64,000 nucleotides of DNA, from NCBI RefSeq assembly GCF_902498065.1, contig NZ_CABVIR010000001.1, positions 682,001 through 746,000 on the forward strand, written 5' to 3'. The first letter of the stretch is position 1. Every line of letters starts with the position of its first letter. Positions 32,005-41,829 of the stretch are shown in pieces. A model generated the notes under the pieces. The model had not been told where the DNA came from. It did not search any database and was given only the letters and a program-made list of their open reading frames with translations. This DNA is from Pseudomonas fluorescens. Lineage in GTDB: Bacteria > Pseudomonadota > Gammaproteobacteria > Pseudomonadales > Pseudomonadaceae. The position numbers and the translations under genes are program-made.

Positions 32005-32795
32005 CGGGGAATCTGCACACTCAAGTGAGCGGGAGGCACCGGCGAGCGTTCCAACTGCTCGTTGGCGTAGAGCGAGTCGAGCCGCTCGCGGTCGACGGCG
32101 CTGGCCGGCAGGTCGAACATAATCTGCCCGTCACGCAGGCCGATGATCCGTGAAAAATGCGCCAGGGCCAGCTCCACCGCGTGCAAGCTGGCGACCAGCG
32201 TAACGCTGTGCTCTCGGGCATGGCTGCACAGCACCGACAGGGTGTGCTCGGCCAGCACCGGGTCCATGGCCGAGACCGGCTCATCGGCCAGCAACACCTC
32301 GGGCGCCTGGTACAACACCCGGGCAATGCCCACGCGCTGCAACTGTCCCCCGGACAACTGCTGGCATTGCGAAAACAGCTTGTCGCTCAGGTCCAGCCTG
32401 GCCAGGGCCGCGCGTGCCCCCGGAATATCCTGCGGATACAGCAAATTCAGCAGGCTCTTGCCCAATCCCCATTGACCCAGTTTGCCGGCCAGAACCGCCG
32501 TGACCACACGCTGGCGCGGTGGCAACGGCGGCGATTGATGGATCAAACCGATGCGTGCGCGCAGGCGTTGACGCTGACCGGCCGACAGCTGCCAGGCGCG
32601 TTCGCCGAGCACTTGCAGCTCGCCGTCGCCCGGTCGCAGGGCGGTGGCGAGCACGTTGAGCAGACTCGACTTGCCCGCCCCGGACGGGCCGATAATGGCG
32701 ACCTGTTCGCGGGCCTGGATGTGCAGGTCTACGCCACGCAGCGCCTGAACGCCGTTGGCGTGAGTAAGGCTGACCTGGGTCAGATGCAACGTCAT
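31998..32795 (-). CDS. PhnC-type ABC transporter ATPase
   Basis: This is a 265-residue nucleotide-binding subunit: Walker [14 protein letters not shown]-loop LIHQSPPL, signature [15 protein letters not shown], Walker [15 protein letters not shown], and an H-loop at LHAVELA. It powers import through the two PhnE-like permeases. It overlaps the binding-protein gene by four bases. Confidence 0.9.
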   Translation of the reverse strand: MTLHLTQVSLTHANGVQALRGVDLHIQAREQVAIIGPSGAGKSSLLNVLATALRPGDGELQVLGERAWQLSAGQRQRLRARIGLIHQSPPLPPRQRVVTAVLAGKLGQWGLGKSLLNLLYPQDIPGARAALARLDLSDKLFSQCQQLSGGQLQRVGIARVLYQAPEVLLADEPVSAMDPVLAEHTLSVLCSHAREHSVTLVASLHAVELALAHFSRIIGLRDGQIMFDLPASAVDRERLDSLYANEQLERSPVPPAHLSVQIPRC

Positions 32796-33643
32796 TTGAG
32801 CAGTTCGGCAGCGCGGGCGGCTTCCTCGATACCCTTGTAGTTGTCCGGGCTGGTTTCGATGAATCGGCTGGCGGCCTGCAAATCCAGAATCTCTTTGTCC
32901 TTGGGATTCGCCGGATCAAGTGCGAGGAACGCGGCTTTGATCTTGGCCGCCAGCGCCGGGTCGAGGGTCCCGCGCACGGTCCAGTTGTAGTCGAAGTAGG
33001 CGGGGGTGGTCGCAAACACTTTGACCTTGTTGGTATCGACCTTGCCGGCCGCGACCAGTTTTTCCCACACGCTGGCGTTCAGCACTCCGGCGTCCACCTT
33101 GCCGGCCTGGACCCAGGCGACCGTGGCGTCATGGGCGCCGGAGTAGCCGACGCGGCTGAAGTAGGCTTCCGGCTTGATGCCATCCTTCAGCATGAAGTAA
33201 CGCGGCATGAGACTGCCCGATGTCGAGGAGACCGAGCCGAAGGCAAAGGTCTTGCCCTTGAGGTCGGCGAGGGATTTGACGGCGGGGTCGGCGGTGATGA
33301 ATTTGCTGGTGAACTGGGCATCCTGTTCGCGCTGTACCAGCGGAATCGCGTTGCCGGTTTTCAGGCGCGCCTGCACGAACGTGAAGCCGCCCAGCCAGGC
33401 CATGTCGATCCGGTCGGTGGCCAGCGCCTCGACCACGGCCGGGTAATCGCTGACGGGTACGAACTCGACCTTCATGCCCAGTTGCTGTTCCAGATAGGCG
33501 CCCAGCGGCTTGAATTTGCGCAACAGTTCAGTGGGGGCTTCATCGGGAATCGCGCTGACCTTCAGGGTGTCGGCGGCTTGCGACAACAGGGTGCAAAAAG
33601 ACAGGGCCAAGCCGGCAGTCAATGCCAGGGTACGCTTGAGCAT
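32792..33643 (-). CDS. PhnD-like periplasmic binding protein (phosphonate/putative selenate type)
   Basis: This 283-residue exported protein (signal [23 protein letters not shown]) belongs to the PhnD-like family ([54 protein letters not shown]). The set of motifs matches the subgroup annotated as putative selenate ABC transporter binding protein rather than the classical PhnD of C-P lyase operons; this is from memory. No C-P lyase or phosphite dehydrogenase gene is nearby. The ATG at 33643 follows CCGGAGA. First gene of the four-gene operon. Confidence 0.82.
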   Translation of the reverse strand: MLKRTLALTAGLALSFCTLLSQAADTLKVSAIPDEAPTELLRKFKPLGAYLEQQLGMKVEFVPVSDYPAVVEALATDRIDMAWLGGFTFVQARLKTGNAIPLVQREQDAQFTSKFITADPAVKSLADLKGKTFAFGSVSSTSGSLMPRYFMLKDGIKPEAYFSRVGYSGAHDATVAWVQAGKVDAGVLNASVWEKLVAAGKVDTNKVKVFATTPAYFDYNWTVRGTLDPALAAKIKAAFLALDPANPKDKEILDLQAASRFIETSPDNYKGIEEAARAAELLK

Positions 33644-33938
33644 GAAAATTCTCCGGTGCATTTACGGGACACTATAGAGCCGCCGGGCACACGCAGGTGA
33701 CGGCAAGGCGTTTTGTGAAGTTAGACGAAGCGTAGCGAGGCAGATTGTATTTGGCCTGGGTGCAAGTGTGACGTGGATGTCGGCGGGGGGGAAGCCGATG
33801 CAGCAAATACCGTTCGTCGACGAGGTGCGTTACCACCTATTGACACCCACGAGTGTCTGCGAGAATATTGATCCATCGCACACGACATAATCGAACGCGA
33901 CAAGAAATCAAACCCATTGCACCGCAGAGGATTCACCC

Positions 33939-34379
33939 ATGAGCAAGATCGAAAAAGTCCTGGCCACCGGCAAAACCCACACCACCGCCAGCGCTGCTGG
34001 CGGCCACAACGGCAACCTCGACATCACCCTGTCGACACCCGGCAGTGCCAAGCCTGCTCATGTGTTCGCCGCCACCCAGCCGCACCCGGCTGCCGAGCAA
34101 CTGTTCGCCGGTGCATGGTCGGCTTGCTACACCGCTGCTGTCGGTCTGGTGGCCAATGATCTGAACGTGGTGCTGCCAGCGGACTTTTCCGTCGACATCG
34201 AAGTCGACCTGGGGCAAACCGGTCCGGCCTACTTCCTTCAGGCGCGTTTGACTCTGCGCGTACCTGGCCTGCCGCACGACGTCGCCACCACGCTGGCGCA
34301 CACCGCTGATCAGATCTGCCCGTACTCGAAAGCAACTCGCGGCAATATTGATGTGGCACTGAACGTCATCACGGTTTAA
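33939..34379 (+). CDS. Ohr/OsmC family peroxiredoxin (copy 1)
   Basis: This 146-residue protein has the two reactive cysteines of Ohr/OsmC proteins: Cys63 in AGAWSACYTAAV and Cys127 in ADQICPYSKATRGN. Ohr reduces organic hydroperoxides with lipoyl-protein or thiol donors. The gene is followed by a close paralogue 68 bases downstream; the N-terminus (MSKIEKVLATGKTHTT) is identical in both. Confidence 0.9.
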   Translation: MSKIEKVLATGKTHTTASAAGGHNGNLDITLSTPGSAKPAHVFAATQPHPAAEQLFAGAWSACYTAAVGLVANDLNVVLPADFSVDIEVDLGQTGPAYFLQARLTLRVPGLPHDVATTLAHTADQICPYSKATRGNIDVALNVITV

Positions 34380-34393
34380 TTTTTGTATAAAAA

Positions 34394-34418
34394 TCGCGTG
34401 CGATAAAAGCGCACGCGA
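34394..34418. promoter_or_regulatory. Hairpin between the two ohr-type genes
   Basis: tcgcgtgcg and cgcacgcga form a perfect nine-base stem with a seven-base loop. There is no T run downstream on the plus strand, so it is not a standard terminator for copy 1. It may protect the upstream message or attenuate the downstream gene. Confidence 0.5.
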
Positions 34419-34447
34419 AAACAAATTCCCTATTGAGAGCTTTCATC

Positions 34448-34900
34448 ATGAGCAAGATCGAAAAAGTCCTGGCCACCGGCAAAACCCACACCACCCCCAG
34501 CGCAGCCGGTAACACGTCGCGTGGCCATAACGGCAACCTCGACATCGTGCTGTCCTCGCCCGGCAGCGCAAAACCAGCGCACCAGTTTTCGAACATTCTG
34601 CCGCACCCGACCGCCGAGCAATTGTTCGCCGGCGCCTGGTCAGCCTGCTATAGCGCCGCCGTCGGCCTGGTGGCCAAGGAGCTGGACGTGACACTGCCGG
34701 CCGACACGGCGGTGGACATCGAAGTTGATTTGGGCCAGACCGGTCAGGCGTACTTCATCCAGGGTCGGTTGACCCTGCGCGTACCGGGCCTGTCGAACGA
34801 GATCGCCACGAAACTGGCGCATGGCGCCCATGAGATCTGCCCATACTCCAAAGCCACCCGTGGCAACATCGACGTGGCGCTGAACGTCATCACCGAGTGA
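34448..34900 (+). CDS. Ohr/OsmC family peroxiredoxin (copy 2)
   Basis: This 150-residue tandem paralogue of the preceding gene keeps both reactive cysteines (AGAWSACYSAAV and HEICPYSKATRGN) and adds a short NTSR insertion near residue 22. High identity along the whole length indicates local duplication. The ATG at 34448 gives the same N-terminus as copy 1; the longer frame from 34433 has no counterpart. Confidence 0.9.
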   Translation: MSKIEKVLATGKTHTTPSAAGNTSRGHNGNLDIVLSSPGSAKPAHQFSNILPHPTAEQLFAGAWSACYSAAVGLVAKELDVTLPADTAVDIEVDLGQTGQAYFIQGRLTLRVPGLSNEIATKLAHGAHEICPYSKATRGNIDVALNVITE

Positions 34901-35169
34901 GGCCGCGCACGACCGGTTCGATTTCGCCCGGCGAGTCGAACCGGCCGCCGTCCCGGTCGATATCGATAAGCGTCAATAGGGCGACGACGTGCTCTTCAGC
35001 CACTGCTCAAAACGTGTCGCGCCCACGATCGGATTCGCGCCCGGCGTCAGGTGGTCGGCGCCGACAGTGCGGACATGGCATAAACGGCGATTTTTTGCTT
35101 TAGTCCACCTGTGGCTGGCCACCGTGTGCAGCACCCTCACTGCAATCGGGCGTCCCGCCGGAGCATCCC

Positions 35170-35739
35170 ATGACCCTTCGTTTTACGCGTTCTGCTGCCG
35201 TGTTTGTCGCGCTCTCGTTCGGCGTGTTGTCGTGCGCCGATGCCGTTGAATACAAGCAGGTGAATGCGTCCGCCAGCACGCTTTCTTTCACCTACAACCA
35301 GTTCAGTTCACGGGTTTACGGCACGTTCGGCAAGTTTGAAGGCACGCTGGATTTCGACACGGCGAACCCCTCGGCGGCCCGCGCCGGGCTCACCATTGAA
35401 CTCGACAGCATCGATGCCGGAAGCAACGACGCCAATGAAGAACTGAAAAAGCCCGCGTGGTTCGACTCGGCCACTTATCCGCAGGGGACCTTTGAGTCGA
35501 CCGGTGTGAAAGCCCTGGGGAACGACCGATATGCGATCACCGGCAATCTCACGCTCAAGACCATTACACGCGCTGTGGAAGTGCCGGTCCTGCTGAAGTC
35601 CGAGAGCGGCATCGGGATTTTCGATGGTCAATTGACGCTCAAACGCAGCGACTTCAAAATCGGTGCCGGCGAGTGGGCGGACACGGTGGTTTCCGACGAT
35701 ATCAACATCAGGTTCCGGATGGTTGCGCCTGCGCAATAG
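35170..35739 (+). CDS. YceI family periplasmic protein
   Basis: This is a 189-residue lipocalin-like protein with a signal peptide (SAAVFVALSFGVLSCADA). The YceI core includes STLSFTYNQFSSRVYGTFGKFEGTLDF, KPAWFDSATYPQGTFESTGV and LTLKTITRAVEVPV. Family members bind polyisoprenoid quinone-like lipids. A cytochrome b561-like partner, often adjacent, is absent here (one exists at 50005). A GGAG site is six bases before the ATG. Confidence 0.9.
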   Translation: MTLRFTRSAAVFVALSFGVLSCADAVEYKQVNASASTLSFTYNQFSSRVYGTFGKFEGTLDFDTANPSAARAGLTIELDSIDAGSNDANEELKKPAWFDSATYPQGTFESTGVKALGNDRYAITGNLTLKTITRAVEVPVLLKSESGIGIFDGQLTLKRSDFKIGAGEWADTVVSDDINIRFRMVAPAQ

Positions 35740-35859
35740 CCGTTTAGCGTGCTGTGCAGCGTTGTGCTTCACTGCGTCTTTTCGTCGCTTGCCCTGCCAT
35801 GGTTTTGCTGTCATCGTTTGCGCGACTGGTAATCTTTCTTATTTGAGAAATTTTTGCGT

Positions 35860-36405
35860 ATGCGCGATTTTTCCGTAGCGGATGACGACTTTTCCCGTCG
35901 TCAGCGGACATTCACCGACCTCTATAGCGATCACCATTCCTGGTTGCATGGCTGGCTACGGAAAAAACTCGGCTGCTCGCACCGTGCGGCCGATCTGGCC
36001 CATGACGCGTTCATTCGCGTGCTCACCCTCGCCGAGCCTCACACCATCAAAGAGCCGCGGGCGTTTCTGGCGACCATGGCCGGACGCTTGTTGATCGATG
36101 GCGCCCGACGCCGACGGATCGAGCAGGCGTACCTCGAGGCGCTGGCGATCCAGGCGCATGACGCCGGCATGCCCGACCCCGAAGCGGTCCATGTGGCGCT
36201 TGAGGCACTGGAAAAAATTGCCGTGATGCTCGCCGGGTTGCCGGAAAAGAACCGTGAGGCGTTCCTGCTCAGCCGGCTCGACGGCCTCACCTACAGCGAG
36301 ATCGCGATTGAGCTGAAGGTGTCGGCCAGCACGGTCAAGAATTACGTCGCCGGTGCGCTCGTCCATTGCTACAACACCTTGTACGGTGCGGAACAGCCGT
36401 CGTGA
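35860..36405 (+). CDS. FecI-like ECF sigma factor (module 1)
   Basis: This is a 181-residue ECF sigma factor. Region 2 spans about residues 15-85 (FTDLYSDHHSWLHGWLRKKLGCSHRAADLAHDAFIRVL) and region 4 about 120-170 (LPEKNREAFLLSRLDGLTYSEIAIELKVSASTVKNYV). It should direct RNA polymerase to the downstream TonB-receptor promoter. The start at 35860 (ATG) follows an AT-rich region. Its last bases overlap the GTG of the anti-sigma gene, so they are co-translated. Confidence 0.9.
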   Translation: MRDFSVADDDFSRRQRTFTDLYSDHHSWLHGWLRKKLGCSHRAADLAHDAFIRVLTLAEPHTIKEPRAFLATMAGRLLIDGARRRRIEQAYLEALAIQAHDAGMPDPEAVHVALEALEKIAVMLAGLPEKNREAFLLSRLDGLTYSEIAIELKVSASTVKNYVAGALVHCYNTLYGAEQPS

Positions 36406-37361
36406 CGAGCACTCATCCACCCTCAGAACAGATGATCCTCGAGGCGGCTTACTGGCTGACGTTGTTGCACGACGACCTGGCCACGGAAGCCGACCGCGCG
36501 GCTTTCGACACCTGGTGCAAAGCCGATCCGCGCCATGCGCTCGCGCTGGAGCGCATGCAGGCGTTGTGGGGCGGTTTTGACGAGCTGCCCGCCGCGCCTG
36601 CACGCGTTGCCCTCAAGCAGGCCTTTGCGCGGCCGGGCCCGAGAGTGTCGGGTCGTGGCGCCCAGGCGATTGCGCTGCTGGGTGTGTTGGTCTGTGGCTG
36701 GATCGGCCTGGACAATATGCCGATATGGCTCGCCGATCAGCGCACTGGCGTGGGCGAGCGGCGTGAGGTGGCGCTTTCGGACGGCAGCCATATTCAACTC
36801 AACAGTCATTCGGCGCTGGACGTGAAGTTCGACGGCAAGCAGCGCGTCATCGAGTTGTTGGAAGGGGAGATGTGGGTCGAGGTGGCCAAGGACGCCCGAC
36901 GTCCGTTTGTGGTGCGCACTGATCAGGGCACCGCGACGGCGCTCGGTACGCGCTATCTGGTGAAGCGCGCAGCCGATGGTTCGACCGTGGTCAGCGTGCT
37001 GGAGTCCGTCGTTGCCGCCAAAGCCAACGGCGCCGAGGCAGTTAACGTTGCGGCGGGCGAGCAAACCACCCTCAAAGAGGGCCGGGTGCAAGCACCGCAA
37101 CCCCTCGGCAACGCCCATCCGGATGCCTGGACTCGAGGCCTGCTCAAAGTCGATGACCGCCCGTTGAGCGAAGTGCTTCAGGCCCTTGCCGGTTATCGAC
37201 GCGGCTTGGTGCGATACGACGAGCAGGCGTTGCAAGGGCTGCGCGTCTCCGGCGTGTTCCGCCTCGACGACACCGATGCTGCGCTGGCGACATTGGCGGA
37301 CAACCTGCCGATTCAGGTCGAGCACTTCACCGATCTACTGGTGGTGATCAAACCCCTCTGA
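36402..37361 (+). CDS. FecR-like anti-sigma/signal transducer (module 1)
   Basis: This 319-residue inner-membrane regulator has a cytoplasmic N-terminal domain (EAAYWLTLLHDDLATEADRAAFDTWCKADPRHALALERM), one membrane helix (AIALLGVLVCGWIGLDNM) and a periplasmic FecR domain (GVGERREVALSDGSHIQLNSHSALDVKF). It binds the STN domain of the cognate receptor and controls the sigma factor. It starts with GTG at 36402, overlapping the sigma stop. Confidence 0.88.
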   Translation: MTSTHPPSEQMILEAAYWLTLLHDDLATEADRAAFDTWCKADPRHALALERMQALWGGFDELPAAPARVALKQAFARPGPRVSGRGAQAIALLGVLVCGWIGLDNMPIWLADQRTGVGERREVALSDGSHIQLNSHSALDVKFDGKQRVIELLEGEMWVEVAKDARRPFVVRTDQGTATALGTRYLVKRAADGSTVVSVLESVVAAKANGAEAVNVAAGEQTTLKEGRVQAPQPLGNAHPDAWTRGLLKVDDRPLSEVLQALAGYRRGLVRYDEQALQGLRVSGVFRLDDTDAALATLADNLPIQVEHFTDLLVVIKPL

Positions 37362-37373
37362 AACCCCAACCTG

Positions 37374-37450
37374 CAGGCGCCGGCTTGCCGGCGATCCAGG
37401 CGACGCGGTGTGTTTGACGCGCCGCCATCGCTGGCAAGCCGGCTGCTACA
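37374..37450. repeat. REP palindrome pair
   Basis: ggcgccggcttgccggcgat and atcgctggcaagccggctgc are inverted REP units about 75 bases apart end to end, between the FecR gene and the receptor gene. Typical Pseudomonas REP doublet. Confidence 0.85.
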
Positions 37451-37586
37451 AGGTGGTGCGTGAAGGCAGCAACATCGTTTCACCCCCACGCCCAAAAAAT
37501 ATTAATGCAAATCGATCGCATTCGTTGTCTGTTTTTCCGACATGGCCGTCATGGTTAGTAACGCCTTCCATTTCGCAGGATTTCCC

Positions 37587-40085
37587 ATGTCACGCTTTGC
37601 TCGTCCGTTGCACCCACTGGCGCTTTCAGTGGCGATGGCTTTTGTCGCGGCGCCGCTGTTGGCTGCCGAATCGTCGGTCTCTGGTGCACACGCCAGTAGT
37701 GCTGTGCGCAGTTTTTCAATTCCCGCCGGGGATTTGAGCCAGGCGCTGAACAGCCTGGCCGAGCAGGCGGGGCTGGTGTTGGCCTTCGATCCTGCGTTGA
37801 CGCGGGGCAAACGCAGCAACGGCCTGAACGGACCCTTCAGCACCGGCGATGCCATCACGCAATTACTTCAGGGCAGCGGCCTCAGCGCTATCGCGCTGTC
37901 GGCCACGCGCTATCGTATCGAGCCTGCGCCCGAGGCGGTCGAAGGTTCTCTGGAGTTGCAGGCCACCAACATCAACGGTGCCTATGCGAGCGAAAGTCCG
38001 ACCGGCCCGGTGGCGGGTTATGTCGCGACGCGTGCGCTGTCGGCGACCAAGACCGATACGGCGCTGAACGAAACGCCGCAGTCGATTTCCGTGGTCACCA
38101 AGGATCAAATGCGTGCCCAAGGCGCGGAAAACCTCAATCAGATTTTGCGCTACACCGCTGGCGTGATTCCCGAAACCCGTGGCTCTACGGCCTCGCGACT
38201 GGATCAGATGACCATCCGTGGATTTTCTCCGGCGGTGTATCTGGATGGCTTGCGCATGCCGGGCAGTCGCGATGCCTCGCCGCAAAAAGACTCGTTTGAC
38301 CTGGAACGCGTGGACGTTTTGCGCGGGCCGTCGTCGGTGCTGTACGGGCAGGCCAGCCCCAGCGGGGTGGTGAACATGGTCAGCAAGCGGCCGCTGGATA
38401 CGCCCTTCCATGAAATCGGCGTCGAGTACGGCACCTTCGACAAGAAACGCACGACCTTCGATTTGAGCGGCCCGCTCGACGATCAAGGCGTTTACTCCTA
38501 TCGCCTGGCCGGTCTGTACGACGAGGCCGATGGTCAACTCGAACACACCGAAACCCAGCGTCAGTCCATGTCATCCGCGTTCACCTGGCGCCCGAGCGAC
38601 GACACGTCGCTGACGCTGCTGGGGCATTTCCAGAAAGACCCGAAGGCGGCGTCGTACGGCTCGATACCGGCGTGGGGCTCGGTGTTGCACAGCCCGACCG
38701 GGCGTGACATCGATGTCGATTTCTATGACGGCGACAAGGATTTCGAGAAGAGTGACCGCGAATATTTCTCCCTCGGTTATCTGTTCGAACACCACATCAA
38801 CGATGTCTGGACCGTGCGTCAGAACGCGCGTTACCTGCGCAGCGAAGGCGTTTATCGCAGCCTCTACAACAGCAACCTGCGCGCCGATTACCGCACCGCC
38901 AACCGGTCGACCATTGCTACAGACGTCGACCTGGATTCTTACACCCTCGACAACCAGGCGCAGGCCAAATTCGACACCGGACCCGTGCAACACACCGTGC
39001 TGTTTGGTGGCGATTATCAGAACACCAGCACCGATACCAAATCCGGTTTCGGCACGGGGCCGACGCTGGATATCTTTGACCCGGTCTATGGCGTTCCGGT
39101 CGTCACGCCGGCGTTCACTAGTGACGCGACGCAGCGTAACCAGCAGAAAGGCCTGTACCTGCAAGACCAGATCAAATGGGACAAGTGGGTGTTGCTGATG
39201 GGCGGCCGCTACGACTGGGCGACCAACCACAACAGCTCGATGAACTTGCGCAACAACGTCAAGACCAAAACCTCTCTGGACAGCGAGGCGTTCACCGGCC
39301 GGGTGGGTCTGGTCTATCTGTTCGATAACGGCCTGTCTCCGTACATCAGCTACGCCGAATCCTTCGAACCGCAGTCGGGCACCGGCTACGGTGGCTCGGT
39401 GTTCAAACCGACCGAGGGCCAGCAATACGAGGTCGGGATCAAGTACCAGCCACCGGGCAGCAACAGCTTTATCACCGCGTCGGTCTTCGACCTGCGCCAA
39501 AGCAACGTGCCGACACTTGATCCGGACCCGACGCACCTGTGCGGTACCGGGCGTTGCCAGGAACAGAGCGGTGAAGTGCGCTCCCGTGGCTTCGAACTCG
39601 AAGGCAAGGCCAGCCTCAACGACAACCTGGACATCACCGCCGCGTACGCTTATCTGGACAACCGCATCACTAAATCCAACAGCACCGTCAACTACGCGCC
39701 GCTGACCGATATCGCCGTCGGCCCGGCCGTGTCCGCCAAAGGCACCACCAACTATGGCGTGCCGCGTCACACCGCCTCGGTCTGGGCGGATTACACCTTC
39801 CATGACGGCGTCGCCAAAGGCTTCGGCGTCGGCGGCGGGGCGCGTTACGTCGGCTCTTCCTGGGGTGACACCGCCAATACGTTGAAAGTCCCGGGCTACA
39901 CGTTGCTGGATGCGGCGGTGCACTACGACATCCCGCACATCAACAGCCTCAAGGACAACCTGCGCCTGGCGGTGAACGCCAGCAACCTGGCCAACAAAGA
40001 GTACGTCGCGTCCTGCTATTCCTACTCGTGGTGCTGGTATGGCGCACAGCGCACGGTGCAGGCGAGCGCGACGTACCAGTGGTGA
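37587..40085 (+). CDS. TonB-dependent siderophore receptor with STN signalling domain (module 1)
   Basis: This is an 832-residue outer-membrane receptor. Order: signal peptide (about 1-29), STN domain (about 40-115, VRSFSIPAGDLSQALNSLAEQ), TonB-box region with VAGYVATRALSATKTDTALNETPQSISVV, plug domain (IRGFSPAVYLDGLRMPGS, VLRGPSSVLYGQASPSGVVNMVSKRP), 22-strand barrel ending in a terminal aromatic Trp (SATYQW). It imports a ferric siderophore and signals to FecR. Similar to FpvA/FoxA-type receptors. A GCAGGA site precedes ATG 37587. Confidence 0.9.
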   Translation: MSRFARPLHPLALSVAMAFVAAPLLAAESSVSGAHASSAVRSFSIPAGDLSQALNSLAEQAGLVLAFDPALTRGKRSNGLNGPFSTGDAITQLLQGSGLSAIALSATRYRIEPAPEAVEGSLELQATNINGAYASESPTGPVAGYVATRALSATKTDTALNETPQSISVVTKDQMRAQGAENLNQILRYTAGVIPETRGSTASRLDQMTIRGFSPAVYLDGLRMPGSRDASPQKDSFDLERVDVLRGPSSVLYGQASPSGVVNMVSKRPLDTPFHEIGVEYGTFDKKRTTFDLSGPLDDQGVYSYRLAGLYDEADGQLEHTETQRQSMSSAFTWRPSDDTSLTLLGHFQKDPKAASYGSIPAWGSVLHSPTGRDIDVDFYDGDKDFEKSDREYFSLGYLFEHHINDVWTVRQNARYLRSEGVYRSLYNSNLRADYRTANRSTIATDVDLDSYTLDNQAQAKFDTGPVQHTVLFGGDYQNTSTDTKSGFGTGPTLDIFDPVYGVPVVTPAFTSDATQRNQQKGLYLQDQIKWDKWVLLMGGRYDWATNHNSSMNLRNNVKTKTSLDSEAFTGRVGLVYLFDNGLSPYISYAESFEPQSGTGYGGSVFKPTEGQQYEVGIKYQPPGSNSFITASVFDLRQSNVPTLDPDPTHLCGTGRCQEQSGEVRSRGFELEGKASLNDNLDITAAYAYLDNRITKSNSTVNYAPLTDIAVGPAVSAKGTTNYGVPRHTASVWADYTFHDGVAKGFGVGGGARYVGSSWGDTANTLKVPGYTLLDAAVHYDIPHINSLKDNLRLAVNASNLANKEYVASCYSYSWCWYGAQRTVQASATYQW

Positions 40086-40200
40086 AACGCTGACAGATCC
40101 CGCCGATCCATGCCCCGTCATCCATACGGATTCGGGGCGTACCGACGCCATCGCCGAAGGCGTTGCAGGATCGGTCTTGCAAACATGCAGTGCCCTGGAA

Positions 40201-40219
40201 GAAAATGAGATTCATTATC
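40201..40219 (+). promoter_or_regulatory. Fur box upstream of the second sigma gene
   Basis: gaaaatgagattcattatc matches the 19-base Fur consensus GATAATGATAATCATTATC at 16 positions. It lies 27 bases before the start of the second ECF sigma gene, so iron-dependent repression of this module is likely. Confidence 0.8.
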
Positions 40220-40245
40220 AAAAAATCCTCCTCCGGGCCTTTTCC

Positions 40246-40755
40246 ATGTCCTCCGTCGATCTCTCGCTGCAACACGCCGTGCATACGCTTTACGAGGACC
40301 ATCATTCATGGCTCTGCGGCTGGCTGCGCAAGCGGCTCGGTTGCGTCGACAACGCGGCGGACCTGGCGCAGGACACCTTCCTTCGCGTGCTGACCCAGCG
40401 CAAGGCACCGCAGTTGCGTGAGCCGCGTGCCTACCTGAGTACGGTGGCACGCAGCTTGATGATCGACATGTTCCGGCGTCGGGCGCTGGAGCAGGCCTAT
40501 CTGGAAACCCTCGCGCTCAGCCCGGAACCGGTGGAGATTTCCCCCGAAACCCGTTCGTTGATTATCGAAACCCTGATGGAAATCGACCGCTTGCTCGATG
40601 GCCTCGGCGGCCGGACCCGGGAAATTTTCCTCATGGCGCAGCTCGATGGTTTGAGTTACGTGGAGATTGGCCGGCGTCTGGGCGTCTCGGTGACCACGGT
40701 GAAGAAGCATGCCGTGCGGGCCCTGACGCATTGCCTGCTGCTGGTCGAGGACTGA
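40246..40755 (+). CDS. FecI-like ECF sigma factor (module 2)
   Basis: This 169-residue ECF sigma factor has region 2 at TLYEDHHSWLCGWLRKRLGCVDNAADLAQDTFLRVL and region 4 at LGGRTREIFLMAQLDGLSYVEIGRRLGVSVTTVKKHAVRAL. It is a paralogue of the module 1 sigma. The ATG at 40246 is used; the longer upstream frame runs through the promoter and Fur box and is not credible. The anti-sigma gene begins six bases after the stop. Confidence 0.9.
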   Translation: MSSVDLSLQHAVHTLYEDHHSWLCGWLRKRLGCVDNAADLAQDTFLRVLTQRKAPQLREPRAYLSTVARSLMIDMFRRRALEQAYLETLALSPEPVEISPETRSLIIETLMEIDRLLDGLGGRTREIFLMAQLDGLSYVEIGRRLGVSVTTVKKHAVRALTHCLLLVED

Positions 40756-40761
40756 AGCGCC

Positions 40762-41715
40762 ATGCGTGCCCAATCGCTGGATCATGCAACCCTCGAAGCT
40801 GCCGCGCGCTGGTACGTCGACTTGCGCGGTGAGGTGCCCGATGACGCCACCCGTGAAGCCCATCGGCGTTGGCTGGAGCGTGATCCGCGCCATGCGCAGG
40901 CGTGGGAACGTCTCGCACGCTTGCAGGACAAACTCGGGCAAGTCGCCCCAGGCATCGCCCGCCCGACGTTGACCAGCGCCCGTGCCAAACGGCGTGACGT
41001 GCTCAAGGTCCTGTCGATCCTGCTGGCGGCGGGCGGCGCGGGCACGCTGGCCTGGAACACCACGCCACTGCCGACGTTGATGGCCGACCAGCGCACCGGC
41101 ACGGGCGAGCGTCGCCGCCTGCGTCTGGATGACGGCAGTCAACTGCAACTCAACACCGCCACCGCGGTGGACATCCGCTACAGCGACACCTTGCGAGAAG
41201 TGCGTTTGCTCAACGGGGAAATTCTGATTGAAACGGCGCGTGACGATCTGGCGCGGCCCTTCATCGTGCACACGGCCGAAGGCAGCATCCGCGCGTTGGG
41301 CACACGGTTTATCGTGCGCTGCGAAGCGGGGCGCACGCAGGTCTGTGTGCAGGAGCATGCCGTCGAGGTGCGCACGGCCAGCCTGACTGGCCCGCCAGTG
41401 CGAGTGGACGCCGGCCAGCAAATGAGTTTTGCGCACGACAGCGTGGCCTCCGTGCAATCCGCCAACCCTCAGGCCGATGCCTGGACCCGCGACATGCTGG
41501 TGGTCAATGACTGGCGTCTGGGCGATTTCATCCTTGAGTTGCAGCGCTACCGTCCGGGCCACCTGGGGTGTGATCGCGCAGTGGCGGCGTTGCGTATTTC
41601 CGGTGCGTTCCACCTCGGCAGCACCGACACCATTCTGGACAACCTGACCTCGACATTGCCCGTGCGCATCCGTCGCTTCAGTCGCTATTGGGCGAGTGTG
41701 GAAGCGGTTGGATGA
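40762..41715 (+). CDS. FecR-like anti-sigma/signal transducer (module 2)
   Basis: This 317-residue protein has an N-terminal sigma-binding domain (ATLEAAARWYVDLRGEVPDDATREAHRRWLERDPRHAQAWERL), a membrane helix after RAKRRDVLKVLSILLAAGGAGTLAW, and a periplasmic FecR domain (GTGERRRLRLDDGSQLQLNTATAVDIRY). The Arg-Arg before the helix recalls the twin-arginine export of some FecR proteins. Confidence 0.88.
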   Translation: MRAQSLDHATLEAAARWYVDLRGEVPDDATREAHRRWLERDPRHAQAWERLARLQDKLGQVAPGIARPTLTSARAKRRDVLKVLSILLAAGGAGTLAWNTTPLPTLMADQRTGTGERRRLRLDDGSQLQLNTATAVDIRYSDTLREVRLLNGEILIETARDDLARPFIVHTAEGSIRALGTRFIVRCEAGRTQVCVQEHAVEVRTASLTGPPVRVDAGQQMSFAHDSVASVQSANPQADAWTRDMLVVNDWRLGDFILELQRYRPGHLGCDRAVAALRISGAFHLGSTDTILDNLTSTLPVRIRRFSRYWASVEAVG

Positions 41716-41829
41716 CGTATCCGAAAAGAATTTTCAATGAGGGGTTGTTGATTCTGATTCTCGTTCGACTTTGTAGGTAGAGGCGCAATAGTCGCCGCCA
41801 ATCACTGCCATCGGGCGAAAGGAAACTGC

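Noticed and set aside
38571-40151. A 526-codon minus-strand frame opposite the first TonB receptor
   Set aside because: High-GC shadow frame; the plus strand shows the complete receptor with signal, STN, plug and barrel.
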